DNA of 64,000 bases from Apoderus coryli (GCA_911728435.2 OU452201.1:23064001-23128000); one strand, 5' to 3'; positions 21,421 to 33,838 are shown, counted from the stretch's first letter. The notes: generated by a model from the sequence alone, not told the origin. Made by a program: numbers and translations.

Positions 21421-23332
21421 TTTTTAATTGAGTGTTTCACTGAAGCCTTTCCTAAATCCTACCACTTAAATATCAGTATGGTAAATCTTTATTTATTATT
21501 ATCATACACAATTGTAACCTTGTGTATGATAGGGATTATCATACACAAAGTTACAAGCTAATTGGTTATAGAAAGCTGCTTCTCAGACTATCCTTCAGGT
21601 TTTCCAAGACAGCTATTATTGATAACGGAAGAAATTGTGATTTTCGAAATTCCATTCAATTCAATGTAAACTCCAATTAAAATGGCTGAGGTCAGTGAGA
21701 TGAACAAACCAAGGGTATAGAAAGCGCACTTTATGTAGACTATCTTAAGAATATCTTCCTTCAAAGCCCTTATTACGAGTATTCTAATTCGGAGAATAAA
21801 ATTTCAAAATTAGTGATATCTTAAGTTGTGATTTTAAGAGTAGCCAATGGAAACAGGTGTGTTCTCTCAAAATAGCAACTAAGCGTTTTACATTATGATA
21901 TACACACCTATTCTGCTAAACCGGAAATGTGTCAAACACCCTTACTGCCGCCACCATGGTAAAATGTTAACGTATGCGAAAATTTCACATGAAAATATTT
22001 TCACGAGACTTCCGTTTCCGTGTCTCTTCAGGCAATGTAAGTGTATAAAATTATGCAGACACACAGCCTGTACGACACTTTCAGTTTTTGGGGTGGATAT
22101 TTTATCTCTCTCTCTCTCTCATTTTGTGTATATGTGTTTGGAGTAATTGCCGTAAATGTATTCGGAAAACCGTGAAAAGTTTGAAATTAATTTGAGTCGG
22201 AGATGCAAATGGTTTATATAGAGATATGTATGGGAACATTTAGGAAAACATGAACGCGTTGAAGCGAAACGATAATAAAAAGAGTTTATAGAGTCTGGAC
22301 ATGAAGTGGTTAGTATAGACAGAGTGTTTCGTGGAAATCTGTTTTCCAACTTTTAATTAGTACTTCAGATACACTTTAAATTATATGGGCAAAAATTAGT
22401 TTATTAGCAACCAGACAAAATCTATATTATTGTAAAAAAAAAACTTGACTAATAAAATGTGATGCAGTATTGAAAAATTGTTTCTCAAATTAATAAAATA
22501 TTGTTTTTTCAACTAAATTAATTTATTGGAAAATAATTGCAAATAACTGAGAATCCACAGTAGACAACTTTGTTAAAAAATCATCCTTGAAATGGTCTGC
22601 TGGTGAGAAGCAAATGCATTAATTCAAAATATATACATTTTATAAGAATTTTCAAAAAGGACGAACAAAATAAACTAAACTAACTAGATAAAAGCAAGTT
22701 CATCATGGATCAAAAATAAAGAAAAAATTATACACACAGTAGAGAAAATTTTTCTAGCAATTCGTTAAAACTTATTAAGAAAACTTTTCACGTTAGATGG
22801 AATCTGATTATAACAATACGAATCTAGAAAAGAAATGGCCTCTCAAAGAGCTATTTCTAAAAATTAAGAGTGATATTCTTGCTGTTTTTTGTGAGTAAAA
22901 GCGTGGACAGACTATTATTACGTCACGTGAGGTCACGTGATATCACATCGGCAAAATCTCACATGCTATTACGCGTTAGAAACATACTATGTAACACCAT
23001 CATTTTTATTACATATTTTGAGTGACTAACCGAGTGTTGCCGCTAGCAAGGTTTTAAAGTATGTGATCGCTTGTCCATAATTATCGATTTTGCCCAAGTC
23101 TATACAGCATACATAAGAATGGCATAAGCAAAATCATAAAAGTTAAATTCATTGTAATCATAGGGACCGTTTATAAACGACTTATAAGTTTAAAAAATTC
23201 GTCGTAATTGAAAATTAACAAATTAGAATATCCATTATCATACAAAATACAAAATTTAGGGTAAGAAAATCAGCTGTGCTCTATCTAAAACTCAAAATTA
23301 GATAGATACGCTTACATTATTATTGTTTAGAC
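21421..23332. other. Intron sequence without recognised genes
   Basis: A (TC)n microsatellite lies at 22104-22120. Two TCACGTGA palindromes sit close together at 22922-22941. Otherwise nothing supported. Confidence 0.45.
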
Positions 23333-23840
23333 TAAAGGCCGATTTAGCCAACGTTTTTGTATAACGCACAAGTCACAGTGAATAAGTTTTAGTCGTAATT
23401 TTTGTCACAGATTTAGTGTATAATGTATAATGCATAATAAAAGCGAGTGGATTATCCAACATATTATAAATGTCATACAAAAATGTTTTTATGTGTTATT
23501 CTAACGATCTAATCTTATGTTACTTTTCTTTTTATCGGTGTTTCATATAAAAATTGTTAAAATAAACGTTACAATAAATGCGTACGAGTACTTGTTATAG
23601 CCTACAATTCAAAAAACAACAAACACGCCAGCGCATCTTTACATTCGTCGTAATGACAATCATAAAGGTTAAAATAATTGAACATTCAGAGTTATGACCT
23701 ATGACTATGCATTACAACTTGTAACCTAAAGTTGTCTAAACCCTACCAATAGACAGAACGTATTTTAACTAGTTGTGATTGTGATTATAGTTATACACTA
23801 AATAAGTTTTTATGCTTATTCTTTGGCTAAATCTGCCTTA
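23333..23840. repeat. MITE, about 508 bp
   Basis: Ends GGCCGATTTAGCCAA (23337-23351) and, inverted, GGCAGATTTAGCCAA (23823-23837) form short terminal inverted repeats. The interior has no coding sequence. The superfamily is unknown. Confidence 0.6.
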
Positions 23841-24474
23841 ATTTAATTATGCTTATAGTTATGATTATGCTCTATAAACCGGACAATTATAATAACTCAC
23901 ACAATGAGATAATAATAAAAAGGTAAGGTAATTTATCATTTATTCCCTTTATCCAAACCTTTTTATTAGCAAATCTATTTTATTTTACTAGCAAATCTAT
24001 GACAAAATTATGGGAAAATTGGTTGTTGAAAATGGCAACAGTCTCAGGCGTAATTGTGTCACCTATAGCAAAGTCTGTAAAAAAATTATTATTAGATTAG
24101 GAAATATATTGTAAGTTTACCAATTCAATTGCGATTTCAAAAAATATAAGCACTGAAAATGGTTGAAATATTTTCCATATATTATTATGAAATTTAGATC
24201 TGTGAACTTTTGGCAGCAAAGCGCATTGTAACAAAATTGCACAATCTTAGAAATAAAAAGGTTACATTTAGAAAGTATATACATGTAACTCAGATACATT
24301 TAAAATGTGTCAAGAGTCAAGTAGTTTTTCCTATCGGCTGTGAAACTGTATAAATTTATGGGTAATCTTTGACAGTAATCAGTTCTAACATGCGGAATTC
24401 AAATAAATCTTCAAAATATCTGAGTATATTTACAAGAGAATATTTTATATGGTTTTTTTGTCGAAACAAATCAA
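23841..24474. other. Intron sequence without recognised genes
   Basis: AT-rich with spurious short frames only. Confidence 0.45.
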
Positions 24475-25220
24475 AGTGTTTCAGAAACACATGGTCAAAA
24501 TTTGTGTGCGAATTGGGGACATCTAATCATGAAAAAAACCTTTTTCGAAAAGTTATTAACAACCTAACTTTTTTTCCTTGTGATTTTTTTTCATTTTGTG
24601 TCAAAAATGTGATAAAATAAATAATTCTTTTTTCTCCAGAAACTTAAAGGTTTTCGAGAAATTCGAGTTTGAAAATTTTGGGACAAAACTGGTCCTTAGT
24701 AAACAGCATTAATAAAATTATTGAAATACAGTTTCCTAACGAAAAGTTTTCCAAAATTTTATTAATGCTTTGTATTAAGGACCAGTTTTGTACTAAAATT
24801 TTCAAACTCGAATTTCTCGAAAACCTTTAAGTTTTTCGAGAAAATAGAAGTATGCTTTTTTTATGTACAAAACTTTATTTTATCACGTTTTTGACACAAA
24901 ATGAATAAAAATCACAACGAAAAAAAGTTAGGTTATAATTAAGGCAAGGGTCCCCCCGTTTGCTCACCTATGGTCATTCTTTTTTATTCAATTTCATGTC
25001 AGTTTACGACATTTTACTAGGTTAATAAATATGCTACATTTGGTTATTCATCTTTACTCGTTTCGAAAATATTTCAAAAAAATCGTAATCAGGCAGTCAT
25101 CTTTACCACCCTGTATCTTTGTAAATAAGGACTTTTCGAAAAATTACAATTCAGTTTTTTTTCATTGGATGTCCCCAATTCGCTTACAAATTTTGACCAT
25201 GTCTTTTTGAAACACCCTGT
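24475..25220. repeat. Foldback/MITE element, about 745 bp
   Basis: Inverted arms start GTGTTTCA, then ACATGGTCAAAATTTG. They also share an inner segment, GAAATTCGAGTTTGAAAATT, at 24659-24678 and inverted at 24798-24817. The right arm carries an extra segment of about 150 bp (24935-25090). The right end is ACACCCTGTAT, typical of insect mariner-related MITEs. No coding sequence. Confidence 0.75.
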
Positions 25221-26933
25221 ATATTTTCTTACATTTTAATGTATTAACACATATTTCTGAACACGAAAGAGTGAGGGAGGTAAACATTATTTGATATAAT
25301 GGTTTTAGTGATTAGTGGTCAAAGAAATAAATTGTTGTTGAAGAGAATATTTATCACATAATGAGAACCAATCATGGTTTACACAAGCCAATGGATCTTT
25401 TTTTTTGAAATTATTATTATTATATTATTATTCTTTCTATCAAAATTATTACAATAAATTTTGAGTCCTCTAAACACTGTTAAAAACACTGGTACCAAGG
25501 ATACAACTTAAAACACTACAATACGCTACGAACTTTATAAGAAAAACATTAATGTAATTCAATAGAAAAACAGAAAGAAAAAAAAACCGAAAATTGGGAC
25601 AAAATATAGACAAATACAAGGCAATACATTTTTCTAGACTCTAAGGTAAACTCAGCTCAAGGTGCATCTTAGTTCCTATATCTGTAGGCGACACCGAAAA
25701 ACTACATCTTTCAATTATATTAGAAGTTCAAATTTGTCGAATTTTAGCGTGACTTCGGGTTCTCACTGTATATCATCAAACAATCAATCCAAAACCTGTT
25801 TATTTTCAGTAATTTTCTATTTATCAACTACATAAATACACACACTGGTGTCAAAGTAATGGCTTCAAACCCTCATATTTTTGGCAATAAAAGAATAGTC
25901 GACAGATAGGCAGTGCCAGTTCATGGAACTAATGTCAATAATTCACAAAATAACAATCAGTGTGAGCATTGTTATGGCTATCTTCGTCGGGATTATCAAG
26001 GTCTCATAGCGATCTGGGTTTATTAAACAAATAATCCAACGTTTAAAAAATTATGTTTTACTTAATGAACATTTCGATAACTAGTATCAAAACAATATGT
26101 TTCTCTTCTGAATACACATATTAGTACAAGTAAGTTATTTACAAAAAATATATCTGAGTAAATAATTATAAATAAATAAAAAAATATATAAGTGGGTAAT
26201 CTTATTGACTATATAAGAAAGATTTATGTGAAATACAAATTCTCGTTTTAAAAATAATTACCGCTATGATAATCATTAGTCGATGGAAAAATACTAACAT
26301 TGAAATGATTTTATATTAAGCCTTGAGTGTAAACAGCACGCGGAACATTGTGTGCATTAATTGTAGGACAAACTTACAATATTCGCAATCTTCGCTGTTA
26401 AAATAATTATAGTATCAAAACAATATGTATAGGGTTAGCCAAACTCGATGTCCAAGCTCTGTTAAGAGAAAATGAAGTAACGTCATCACTTTTGTGTTTC
26501 CAGAAACATACCTATATTTTTGCATAGTTCAAAATAGCTAATATCTCTGAGCAACTTTTGTAAAAAAAATTTGCTATTCCTTAAATAATTATGAGCAAAT
26601 TTGTAGAAAAAACTAATATCAAAAATTCGTAATCGTCACAACTTTTAAACAAGTAGGTTTTGAAAAGAAACTCCATTATATCTGTCAATAATTATTACTC
26701 TAATGGTAGACAAATAGTATTCGTGTGATAACTTGTAATATAAGACAAACATATTCACTCAAGAGAGGATACGTTATCCATGTCTTTTAGTGTATGTAGT
26801 CTGACTAATGATTAAAGATTAGTTGTAAATAATAATTATTTATTATACCCTAAAAAAACACAGATGAAACCATTTAATGGTAACTATTATTACCACAGAA
26901 TTAAACATATAATAATTATAGGAAATCAATCAC
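25221..26933. other. Intron sequence; scattered transposon ends
   Basis: GACTTCGGGTTCTCACTGTA near 25750 recurs as variants near 27601 and 31951, so it is probably a transposon terminus. Segment 26443-26480 matches 58108-58142, the end of a transposase relic. No gene. Confidence 0.4.
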
Positions 26934-27062
26934 TCACAGCAAATTTTTGATGTGACTACCTCCTAGTTCTAAATACTTATCTAATCTCTGCCTGACTTGG
27001 GTTGGCGTTTTGTACACTTTATAAGCGGCCAATAGACTCAGTTGCAATCCTCGAGACAATAG
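26934..27062 (-). pseudogene. C-terminal fragment of a mariner-type transposase
   Basis: About 40 minus-strand codons read SRGLQLSLLAAYKVY, then RQRLDKYLELGGSHIKNLL and stop. The ending RL...GG-HI-LL is the usual C-terminus of insect mariner-like transposases. The catalytic part is gone. Confidence 0.5.
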
Positions 27063-27094
27063 TTCAACCTTAATAAGAAATTGGGATCGAATGG

Positions 27095-27205
27095 AATATA
27101 TCAATACATGCATCTCTAATAATGAAAGAAAGCATATATCGATACATTTCTTGCACCTCTAATAATCAAAGAAAGAATATATCAATACATTTCTTGCATC
27201 TCTAT
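27095..27205. repeat. Tandem repeat, about 43-bp unit, 2.7 copies
   Basis: Units at 27095-27133 (6 bases shorter), 27134-27176 and 27177-27205 share ATATATCAATACATTTCTTG followed by CATCTCTAATAAT. Immediately to the right, TCATTGAACTTTT with TGTAGCCCGTCTG occurs twice. Confidence 0.75.
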
Positions 27206-27926
27206 GACACAGCTCATTGAACTTTTGTTATTATTCTTGTAGCCCGTCTGCACATATTGTTACTCGAACGGGGTCATTGAACTTTTTTTTATTGTTACTG
27301 AAATTGTAGCCCGTCTGGTGAGGACGGTAAAAATCAATATTCGAATGCCAAATGTGTCAAATTGTGTCATTTAAAAATAAATCTGCCTGATTTAGTTCAT
27401 GTGAATAGTAGTAAAATAAAAATAAACAAGCAAATTTGAGAAATACGTATATGAATTATATTTGACATTGACATTAACTTTGTTGCCATAACAACATGAT
27501 TGTTTTTATCACAGCCCACTTTTAATTTTATAAAAATTTATTGAATGTTAAATTTAGGCAAAAAATATATTCAGTCATTTACATGGACAGGAAAAATAGA
27601 GACTTCGGGTTTTCACTGTTTCAATCTCGTGAATACTAACAGTACCATTTGATTTTTCTATGAAAATTGATAGAAATATTCTTGTATAGCGCGATTTATG
27701 CCCTCTAGCAGCTCATTTTAGGAAACTAAAAAAAATTATTCCTAAAAGCGTAACATGATTAGTTTTCGAGATGCAGCCCGCGTCCTTTCTTATCTGTACA
27801 CCCGGTACATTAGAAGACCGGTTCATAGATTGGTGTATATCTACCGTTGTAAAAACGTTAGCTTTCTTTGGCTGAAATTGGAAGACTGGCTTTATGTCGA
27901 GAAAGCCAAGAAACAGAAAAACTAAG
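27206..27926. other. Intron sequence without recognised genes
   Basis: Contains the duplicated TGTAGCCCGTCTG phrase (27238-27325). Otherwise nothing is supported. Confidence 0.4.
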
Positions 27927-28026
27927 CATTCTTGTATTTCTGTCCCATACTAGACATCCACCAGACGGCTCCACAACTCATTAGTATCCAGTAGGTGGTC
28001 CAGTATGTGACAGAAATGCAGGAATC
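27927..28026 (-). ncRNA. Hammerhead ribozyme, decayed copy 3
   Basis: The minus strand has a long stem I of different sequence from copies 1 and 2 (CAUUUCUGUC pairs with GACAGAAAUA, and CAUACUGGAC with GUCUAGUAUG). The core is CUAAUGAGUUGUGGA running directly into GCCGUCUGGUGG. The distal half of stem II and GAAAC are deleted, while the cleavage-side GCCGUCUGGUG of copy 1 is kept. It must be inactive. Confidence 0.65.
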
Positions 28027-28569
28027 TAGGTGATTATGTTACCACCAAAATATAAGTGGGTACAATTTTTCTCTTATGTTCACATAATATGAAGGCAAGA
28101 AAGTCTTCACTTCCATGTTTTGAAAAATAAGCAGACAACATTTTCGCTGATTTTTTGGATGCGGGTTTTATTCAGCTATCTTTCAAAACTGCGTATACGC
28201 TCTTCTACCTCTCCCAAGATATTACATTTGGTGAAAGGCTTAATGATATTAACGTAGATGATGCCAAAATATCTTTTGGAATACAATTTTCAGTTTGGAA
28301 ATTAATTTTTGTTTGATAAATATGACTGCAAAAGGAAATCTAAGGAAAAATGGAGGAATTAAACCAAAAATTAAAACGAACTTTTTAGTTTTTAATGGAC
28401 AAGAGATAGTAGAAAAATTATATACAGGGTGTGGAATATTTAAGGGGGTGATTTCTCAGGTCATTTTATGGAAAAAAGTTTCAATAAACATACGTCCGCA
28501 ACTGCATTGTTTCCCATATAAAAGGTGTTAACGTTTTTTTGTATAGAACGATTTTTTTTTAGTTAAGTA
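28027..28569. other. Intron sequence; a transposon-type end
   Basis: ATACAGGGTGTGG near 28429 is a mariner/MITE-type terminus. The 78-codon frame 28295-28531 has no motif. Confidence 0.4.
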
Positions 28570-28867
28570 AGTCAAATATCTCCTTACCGATTTCTTTGGA
28601 ATTTGACAGGGTTATTGCTAGGAATAGGGAGCTTATATGCCCTAACTAGACCAAAATTATTAAGTGTGGCGTTAAGGGGGCAACTTAATACACATTATGG
28701 ACAAAAAAAAAATGTACGCCACTGACTGTAATTTAATTTGAATATTACCTTGATATAAAGCAACTTTTTTTTTTATCTTAAAAAAGTAGTCCATTCTGGA
28801 GTGGAGTAAATTTATCTAATGGGAATGAAAGTCAATACTCCACGAAACAAAACAAATATATTACGTT

Positions 28868-28908
28868 ACCAAACATGTTTCGGAGCTTCAAGCTCCATCA
28901 TCAGTGGT
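28868..28908 (-). ncRNA. Penelope-type hammerhead-like motif (left arm)
   Basis: On the minus strand CTGATGA (complement of 28898-28904), a GGAGC/GCTCC hairpin and GAAAC (complement of 28877-28881) are all intact, followed by ATGTTTGGTA. One extra U lies between CUGAUGA and the hairpin, unlike textbook hammerheads. The arm is inverted relative to 29775-29935, as pseudo-LTRs of Penelope-like elements can be. Confidence 0.5.
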
Positions 28909-29056
28909 AATACACTCGATTACGAAAAACTACATTGCAATGTGCACAGAAACAAAGAACTAACGATTCATAAAATAGTGCACTCGGGTCACTTCGTGAA
29001 AATTTATGTAAAAACAATAAAAACTGTTTCATGAAATATTATGTGTGTTTTTTCTT

Positions 29057-29497
29057 TTAATAAACATGCCACTCCTCCCTGCACTGCGCTGCCTGCACCC
29101 AGTCGTGCTTGATCCGCCTTATATCGTCATGCCATTTCGTTGGTGGTCGACCTCTTGGTCCGTTGTTCTGCAATGTGTCATGCCCAATTACATTTTAATG
29201 TTGTTATAATCCTGACGACATCCGCTACACTTGTTCTTCCTCTTATTTCGTTGTTCTGGATTCTATCTCTTAAAGAAATACCCAGAATTGCTCTCTCCAT
29301 AGCTCTTTGTGTCACTTGTAATTTGTTTTTTTGTCAGAGTAAGTTTTTCCGCTCCATATGTCATAACTGCCAAGATACACCGGTTGAACACTTTTCTTTT
29401 CAAACACACCGGGATGTCGGACCTAAACACAACCCTCAAATTCCCAAATGCTGCCCAGGCGAGTCCTATTCGCCTCTAAAACTCGACAGTTGGGGTG
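29057..29497 (-). pseudogene. LINE ORF2 C-terminal tail (RTE-like), broken
   Basis: The minus-strand frames read, in order, AWAAFGNLR, then KRKVFNRCILAVMTYGAE, then QVTQRAMERAILGISLRDR and near the end RGRPPTKWHDDIRRIKHDW, ending HVY and TAA (29057-29059). This is the tail downstream of the reverse transcriptase in RTE-like LINEs common in insects. It has at least one in-frame stop and one frameshift, and its RT core is absent. The plus-strand 124-codon frame at 29140-29514 is its antisense shadow. It sits inside the Penelope-type structure. Confidence 0.85.
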
Positions 29498-29817
29498 TAA
29501 GTGTCGTGATATAAAAGACTAAACGATACAATGGAATAATGATGCGACTCAAATAGCCTCTCTTACTCAAATGTCAACCTCACCTGCACGTGGTACACTC
29601 TGCTGGAACAAACGAGGCTCTGACGACCGAGTCACGGCGGTACAACCGGAAAATCGAGGCTAAGGAAATGATGCCCTCCAGAACATGACTCTCTACCAAC
29701 CCACAATGGCCAGCGTGGTAGAAGTAAGGCTAAAATCCCCAGTAAACCAGCATTATTCTATCAATCGTTAATTCTTAGTTTCTGCATTGCAATGTAGTTT
29801 TTGGTAATCAACTGTAT

Positions 29818-29860
29818 TGCCACTGATGATGGAGCTTGAAGCTCCGACACATGTTTGGTG
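29818..29860 (+). ncRNA. Penelope-type hammerhead-like motif (right arm), mutated
   Basis: CTGATGA (29823-29829) and the GGAGC/GCTCC hairpin match the left arm at 28868-28908, but GAAAC has become GACAC (29846-29850), which should abolish activity. Confidence 0.5.
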
Positions 29861-30059
29861 GCGTAATATATTTGTTTTGTTTCGCGGAGGATTGACTTTC
29901 ATTCCCATTAGGACTTTTTTATTTTTTGTATTTTTTTCATATCATGTGGCTCCTCCGTTTAAGAGATAAAAATTTAAATCATTTTTCAACATACCAGGAA
30001 TATTTGCGAATAATTTGACTAAAAATCATTTTGAATCTGTCGTCACATTTGTTGAAGTC

Positions 30060-31400
30060 CCTTATCATGAATCACCATACAAATGCCATTAGAAGCTAGA
30101 AGGTTGTACACTGAAACTTTTCCTCACCGTATGGTTTCTGATAGAAAAGATTTCCAAAGGATTTATCCACAGCTTTACGAAACACACTCAAAATGAAGCG
30201 GAGGAACCGGAAGGCCGCAAGGACAGCAAGAACGGTAGAGCTGGAAGCGGATGTGCTGAACATGGTTGAAGAAAATTCAAGTACTTCTACTCGAAAAGTT
30301 GCGGAGGTTTTGAACTAAGTAATACCTACTCCTGTTTGGCGCATTCTTAAGGCAATTTATTATATCCATATCACATCCACGGCGTTCAAGCACTTATTGC
30401 TGCTGATTTTCCTCCACGTATGGCATTCTGTCAACGGCTTTTGCACAAAATTGTTGAAATTCCTCAACTGATGTTGATTTTGTTTACTGATGAAGCGAAT
30501 TTCCCAAGAAATGCAACAAGGTATGATGAATTTTTCGAAAGAATTCATCGACGCCTTCATGAAACAGGTACACAAAAACGAAGTGGCCGAACAGGAAGGC
30601 CAAAGACAGCAAGAACGGTGTAGCTGGAAGAGGATGTGCTGAAGAAAATTCAGCTACTTTTACTCGAAAAGCTGCTGAGGTTTTGAATGTAAGTAATAGT
30701 ACTTTTTGGCGCATTCCTAATGACAATTTGTTATATCCATTCCACATCCAACGTGTATTCTTGCTGATTTTCCTCCACGTAATATATTCTGTCAATGGCT
30801 TTTTCACAAAATTGTTGAAATTCCTCAACTACTTATGTTGATTTTGTTTACTGATGAAGCGAGTTTTTTAAGAAATGCAATAAGGGATTTTCGTAATAAA
30901 CATTTATGGTCTAATGAACATCCGCATGTTGATCATCATTTTCAACATCAGTTATCGTTGAACGTTTGAATTGGAATTATGGATGACTGCTTAATCGGAC
31001 CCGTATTTCTACCGGGAAGATTTACCGGAGAGGTATATCGCCATTTTCTAGAACACACGCTTGCTGGATTTCTGGAAAATGACTATTGGCAATAAGAAAT
31101 TCAATGTGGTTTATGCACGATGGTGCACCAGCGCCTTTTTGGTCGGGTTGCTTGTCAGTATTTAAGACAAACATATGAAAACCGCTGGATTGGTCGAGGT
31201 GGACCTTACGTATGGTCTACACGATACGCGGATTTTTTCACTGGGGGGTCACCTGAAGTCCTTAGTTTGCGCTACTCCTGTGAAAAATGTGGAGGACCTA
31301 AGAAATGGTAATATTGCTGGGTTAAATTCGATTAGAAACGACCCGACCGTGGTATTTATGAGAGAGTTCGCCAGTTTTTGTAATTTTTGTATTAGATGTA
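30060..31400 (+). pseudogene. Mariner-like transposase, frame-broken, with internal tandem duplication
   Basis: Frames give IHRRLHETGT and TGRPK (DNA-binding region), FPPR-FCQ (linker), ILFTDEA (first catalytic Asp), FLPGRFTGEVYRHFLEH, WFMHDGAPAP (second Asp block) and GGHLKSLVCATPV near the end. The TPLD block carrying the third Asp is not readable. A segment of about 370-385 bp covering the DNA-binding part to ILFTDEA is present twice in tandem (about 30205-30540 and 30590-30900). Stops and frameshifts occur in both. It belongs to the TA-flanked element 28570-31743 and has further copies at 44110-45075 and 61575-62405. Confidence 0.85.
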
Positions 31401-31743
31401 CCTGTTAATTTTAGTTATTTATATTTATCTTTCACGAAATATTAACATTATTTTTAATTGAATTATTCGGAAATATTTTTGGTATGTTGAAAAATATTTC
31501 TCGGAAACGAAGCAACATGATATGAAAAAACTATAACAGATAAAAAAGTGGTAGTTTTAGTTGCTTTATTTCAATACATTATCAAAATTATACAGTCAGT
31601 GGCGCACATTTTTCTGTCAATAATTTTTATTAACCTGCCCCCTAACGCCACTCAACTTAATAATTTTGATCTAGTTAGTCATATAAGCGGTATAGCAACA
31701 ACGCTTCCAAAATTTAAAGAAATTGGTAAGGAGATATTTGACT

Positions 31744-32139
31744 TAAACAGTGCGCTTTGTGCTATTCAACAGTAAATATCTCGATAACCGTTGACCTTAG
31801 GTGAATTTTATAACATACCTACCCTATATTGTTAGAATCTTATGGGGAATCATAAAAATAATAATAAAATACGTCAAAAAACAGGCAACTTAAAACGAAA
31901 AGCGAAATATTATGTGCGCTTTCTTCCAAATATTTTACCTTCACAGTTTATTGTGACTTTTGGTTCTCACTGTATATTCAGTTAATTTGATGCAAAAAAA
32001 GCTAAATTAAATTTCTTTTTAGAATTTATTTAGAAAATTTGGTATTAGCCCATGGAGTAGTTAGTTTGCCTTGTATCCTAAATTCATATATAACAATTTT
32101 GTAATTTGAAAAAATAGTCCATTCTTAAGTGGAGTTGCA
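31744..32139. other. Intron sequence without recognised genes
   Basis: Includes the end-like phrase GGTTCTCACTGTATA at 31961-31975. No coding evidence. Confidence 0.4.
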
Positions 32140-32480
32140 ATTTTAGTGTTTAAATGAAAGTCGTACAAACACAACGCTAAGACATACAATATTCCATTAA
32201 ATTTCCACCGAAGTCACTTTATGGAAAACATATTTGAATTATTAAAATTTAATAAAAAATGTGTAATTGTAATTTTAATTAAATTTTAATAATTCAAATA
32301 TTTTTTCCATAAAGTGATTTCGGTGGAAATTTAATGGAATATTGTATGTCTTAGCGTTGTGTTTGTACGATTATTGACATGCCACTGATGATAGGACTGG
32401 TCTAGTCCCGAAACATGTATGGCCGATAGTTTCTATTAAATTTATCTTGTGGAGATTCGACTTTCATTTAAACACTAACA
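32140..32480. repeat. Penelope-type palindrome with inverted ends
   Basis: TGTTTAAATGAAAG (32147-32160) and its inverse (32461-32474) bound the unit. A near-perfect inner palindrome has arms of about 95 bp (32161-32260 and 32275-32371). The right part carries the hammerhead-like motif annotated separately. No ORF remains. Confidence 0.7.
32382..32420 (+). ncRNA. Penelope-type hammerhead-like motif
   Basis: CTGATGA (32385-32391), a GGACT/AGTCC hairpin and GAAAC (32410-32414) are intact, followed by ATGTATGGC. There are extra unpaired bases at the base of stem II (UA on one side, C on the other). A stem III is not obvious. Confidence 0.45.
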
Positions 32481-33838
32481 ATTTTGTGATAAGGATGGAG
32501 TTACGCTATACTGCTGAGGATTAAATGCGGCATCTGGTGTAGCGGGTGATGCTGTCAATTCTTGTTTACCTTTCTCTAATATTTTTATCAGGACCGAACT
32601 TAGTATAGTTTGTCTTGCTATATGTCAAAATATTATAATTACAATTCTTGATGACGTTTAATGACAAATTCATGGCTACCTAATAAACATATAGCAAAAT
32701 AATCCAATTTTTATACAAACTCATTTTTATAGAGTTTAGGTATAGGAACATGATAATTCATTTGAACGCAAATTTTATTGTATATTACAATATTTGATAA
32801 TATACAAGGGGTGCCATTTGCCGTATTTGGGACCACCCTGTGCGTCAGTCTCTCAAGATAGTTGATATTCTTAAGATATTATTGAACTACCTTCAAAATT
32901 TGGTCTATTCAACCGACAAAATGGCGAATATTTCCTTAAAAAGTATGTTTTACCAAAAATCAAATTAACGAAATATTTTTTGAAAGCTTTAAAGCATTAC
33001 AGAAATATTTCAGGCAACCAATGAAATCGGGTAAAGTGAGATTTGCTGTAGAATGAGAAGGAAATGAAACAGCCTGTATATCACGTCATATTTGTGAAGT
33101 TGTCTTAATTTTATTTCAAACGATATTACAGTTCTCAAACCTAAACCTTAATGTTTGCCACGAAACGCATTATTTTATTATCTTTTAACATTTTGATGAT
33201 AACAGGTAGGTGGATTAATAACATCCAATATTCAGATGAAATCAAAACTTTTAAATTGCAGGGTGTTCCGTTCGGAAAAACAGAGTAATTCCTATTTTTA
33301 CCAGTAGGTCATACTACAGTTATTGGTCTACTTAGGATCATGTTTGAATATGTCTTGATCCTACTGGGGGTAATTTTCAAGATTATAACGATTCAAAAAA
33401 GCTAACTGCATTTTCTGCAATGAACTGTTTTTGGCTAAAAAAAAATATATATTTCAGAAACAGTTGAAGGTAAGTATATTTAAACCAAATATTTCAAAAT
33501 GAGTAGATAATTAGTCCAAAAACGTATTAAGATATAGGGTGTTCCATTCATTATAACAACACATATTATCTATCTTAGACTGACATAATGCTCATTTAAG
33601 TACCTTCCATTATCCAAATTAATGCGTATTATTAATTTTTCCAAGACCAAGCCACCACGTGAACGACTCTGTATATTTCATCACATGATACAAGTACTTA
33701 TATGACCCATGTAATTTGCTTAAAATTCAGTAGCGAACCGGTATCGAAAAAATGTTGCTTTATTTTAACGAAATAATTGTAACCAATACTATTTCTCATT
33801 GGCCATATTACCACCAGCTATTTTAAGCATATACTAAC
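32481..33838. other. Intron sequence of the CBM39 gene, nearest the first exon
   Basis: Transposon-end phrases GACCACCCTGTG (32849) and GGGTGTTCCATTC (33537) are present. I found no further CBM39 or GH16 exon on the minus strand. Confidence 0.4.

Larger units (their letters stand above)
28570..31743 (+). mobile_element. Tc1/mariner-superfamily element with nested insertions
   Basis: A 3,174-bp element flanked by TA (28568-28569 and 31744-31745). Ends start AGTCAAATATCTCCTTACC and stay homologous, inverted, for about 190 bp (28570-28770 and 31545-31743). Inside are a Penelope-type structure holding a LINE tail (about 28780-29930) and then a broken, partly duplicated transposase (30060-31400). 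Related ends or fragments occur at 43800-43925, 60001-60024 and 61290-61400. Confidence 0.85.

Noticed and set aside
27095..27205. CRISPR-like array
   Set aside because: Direct tandem units without unique spacers, in a eukaryotic setting; an ordinary minisatellite.
29140..29514. 124-codon plus-strand ORF
   Set aside because: It lies antisense to the RTE-like LINE tail, whose motifs are clear on the minus strand.
30360..30828. Minus-strand ORFs of 71 and 114 codons
   Set aside because: Antisense shadows of the duplicated transposase segment; the two ORFs share sequence because of that duplication.
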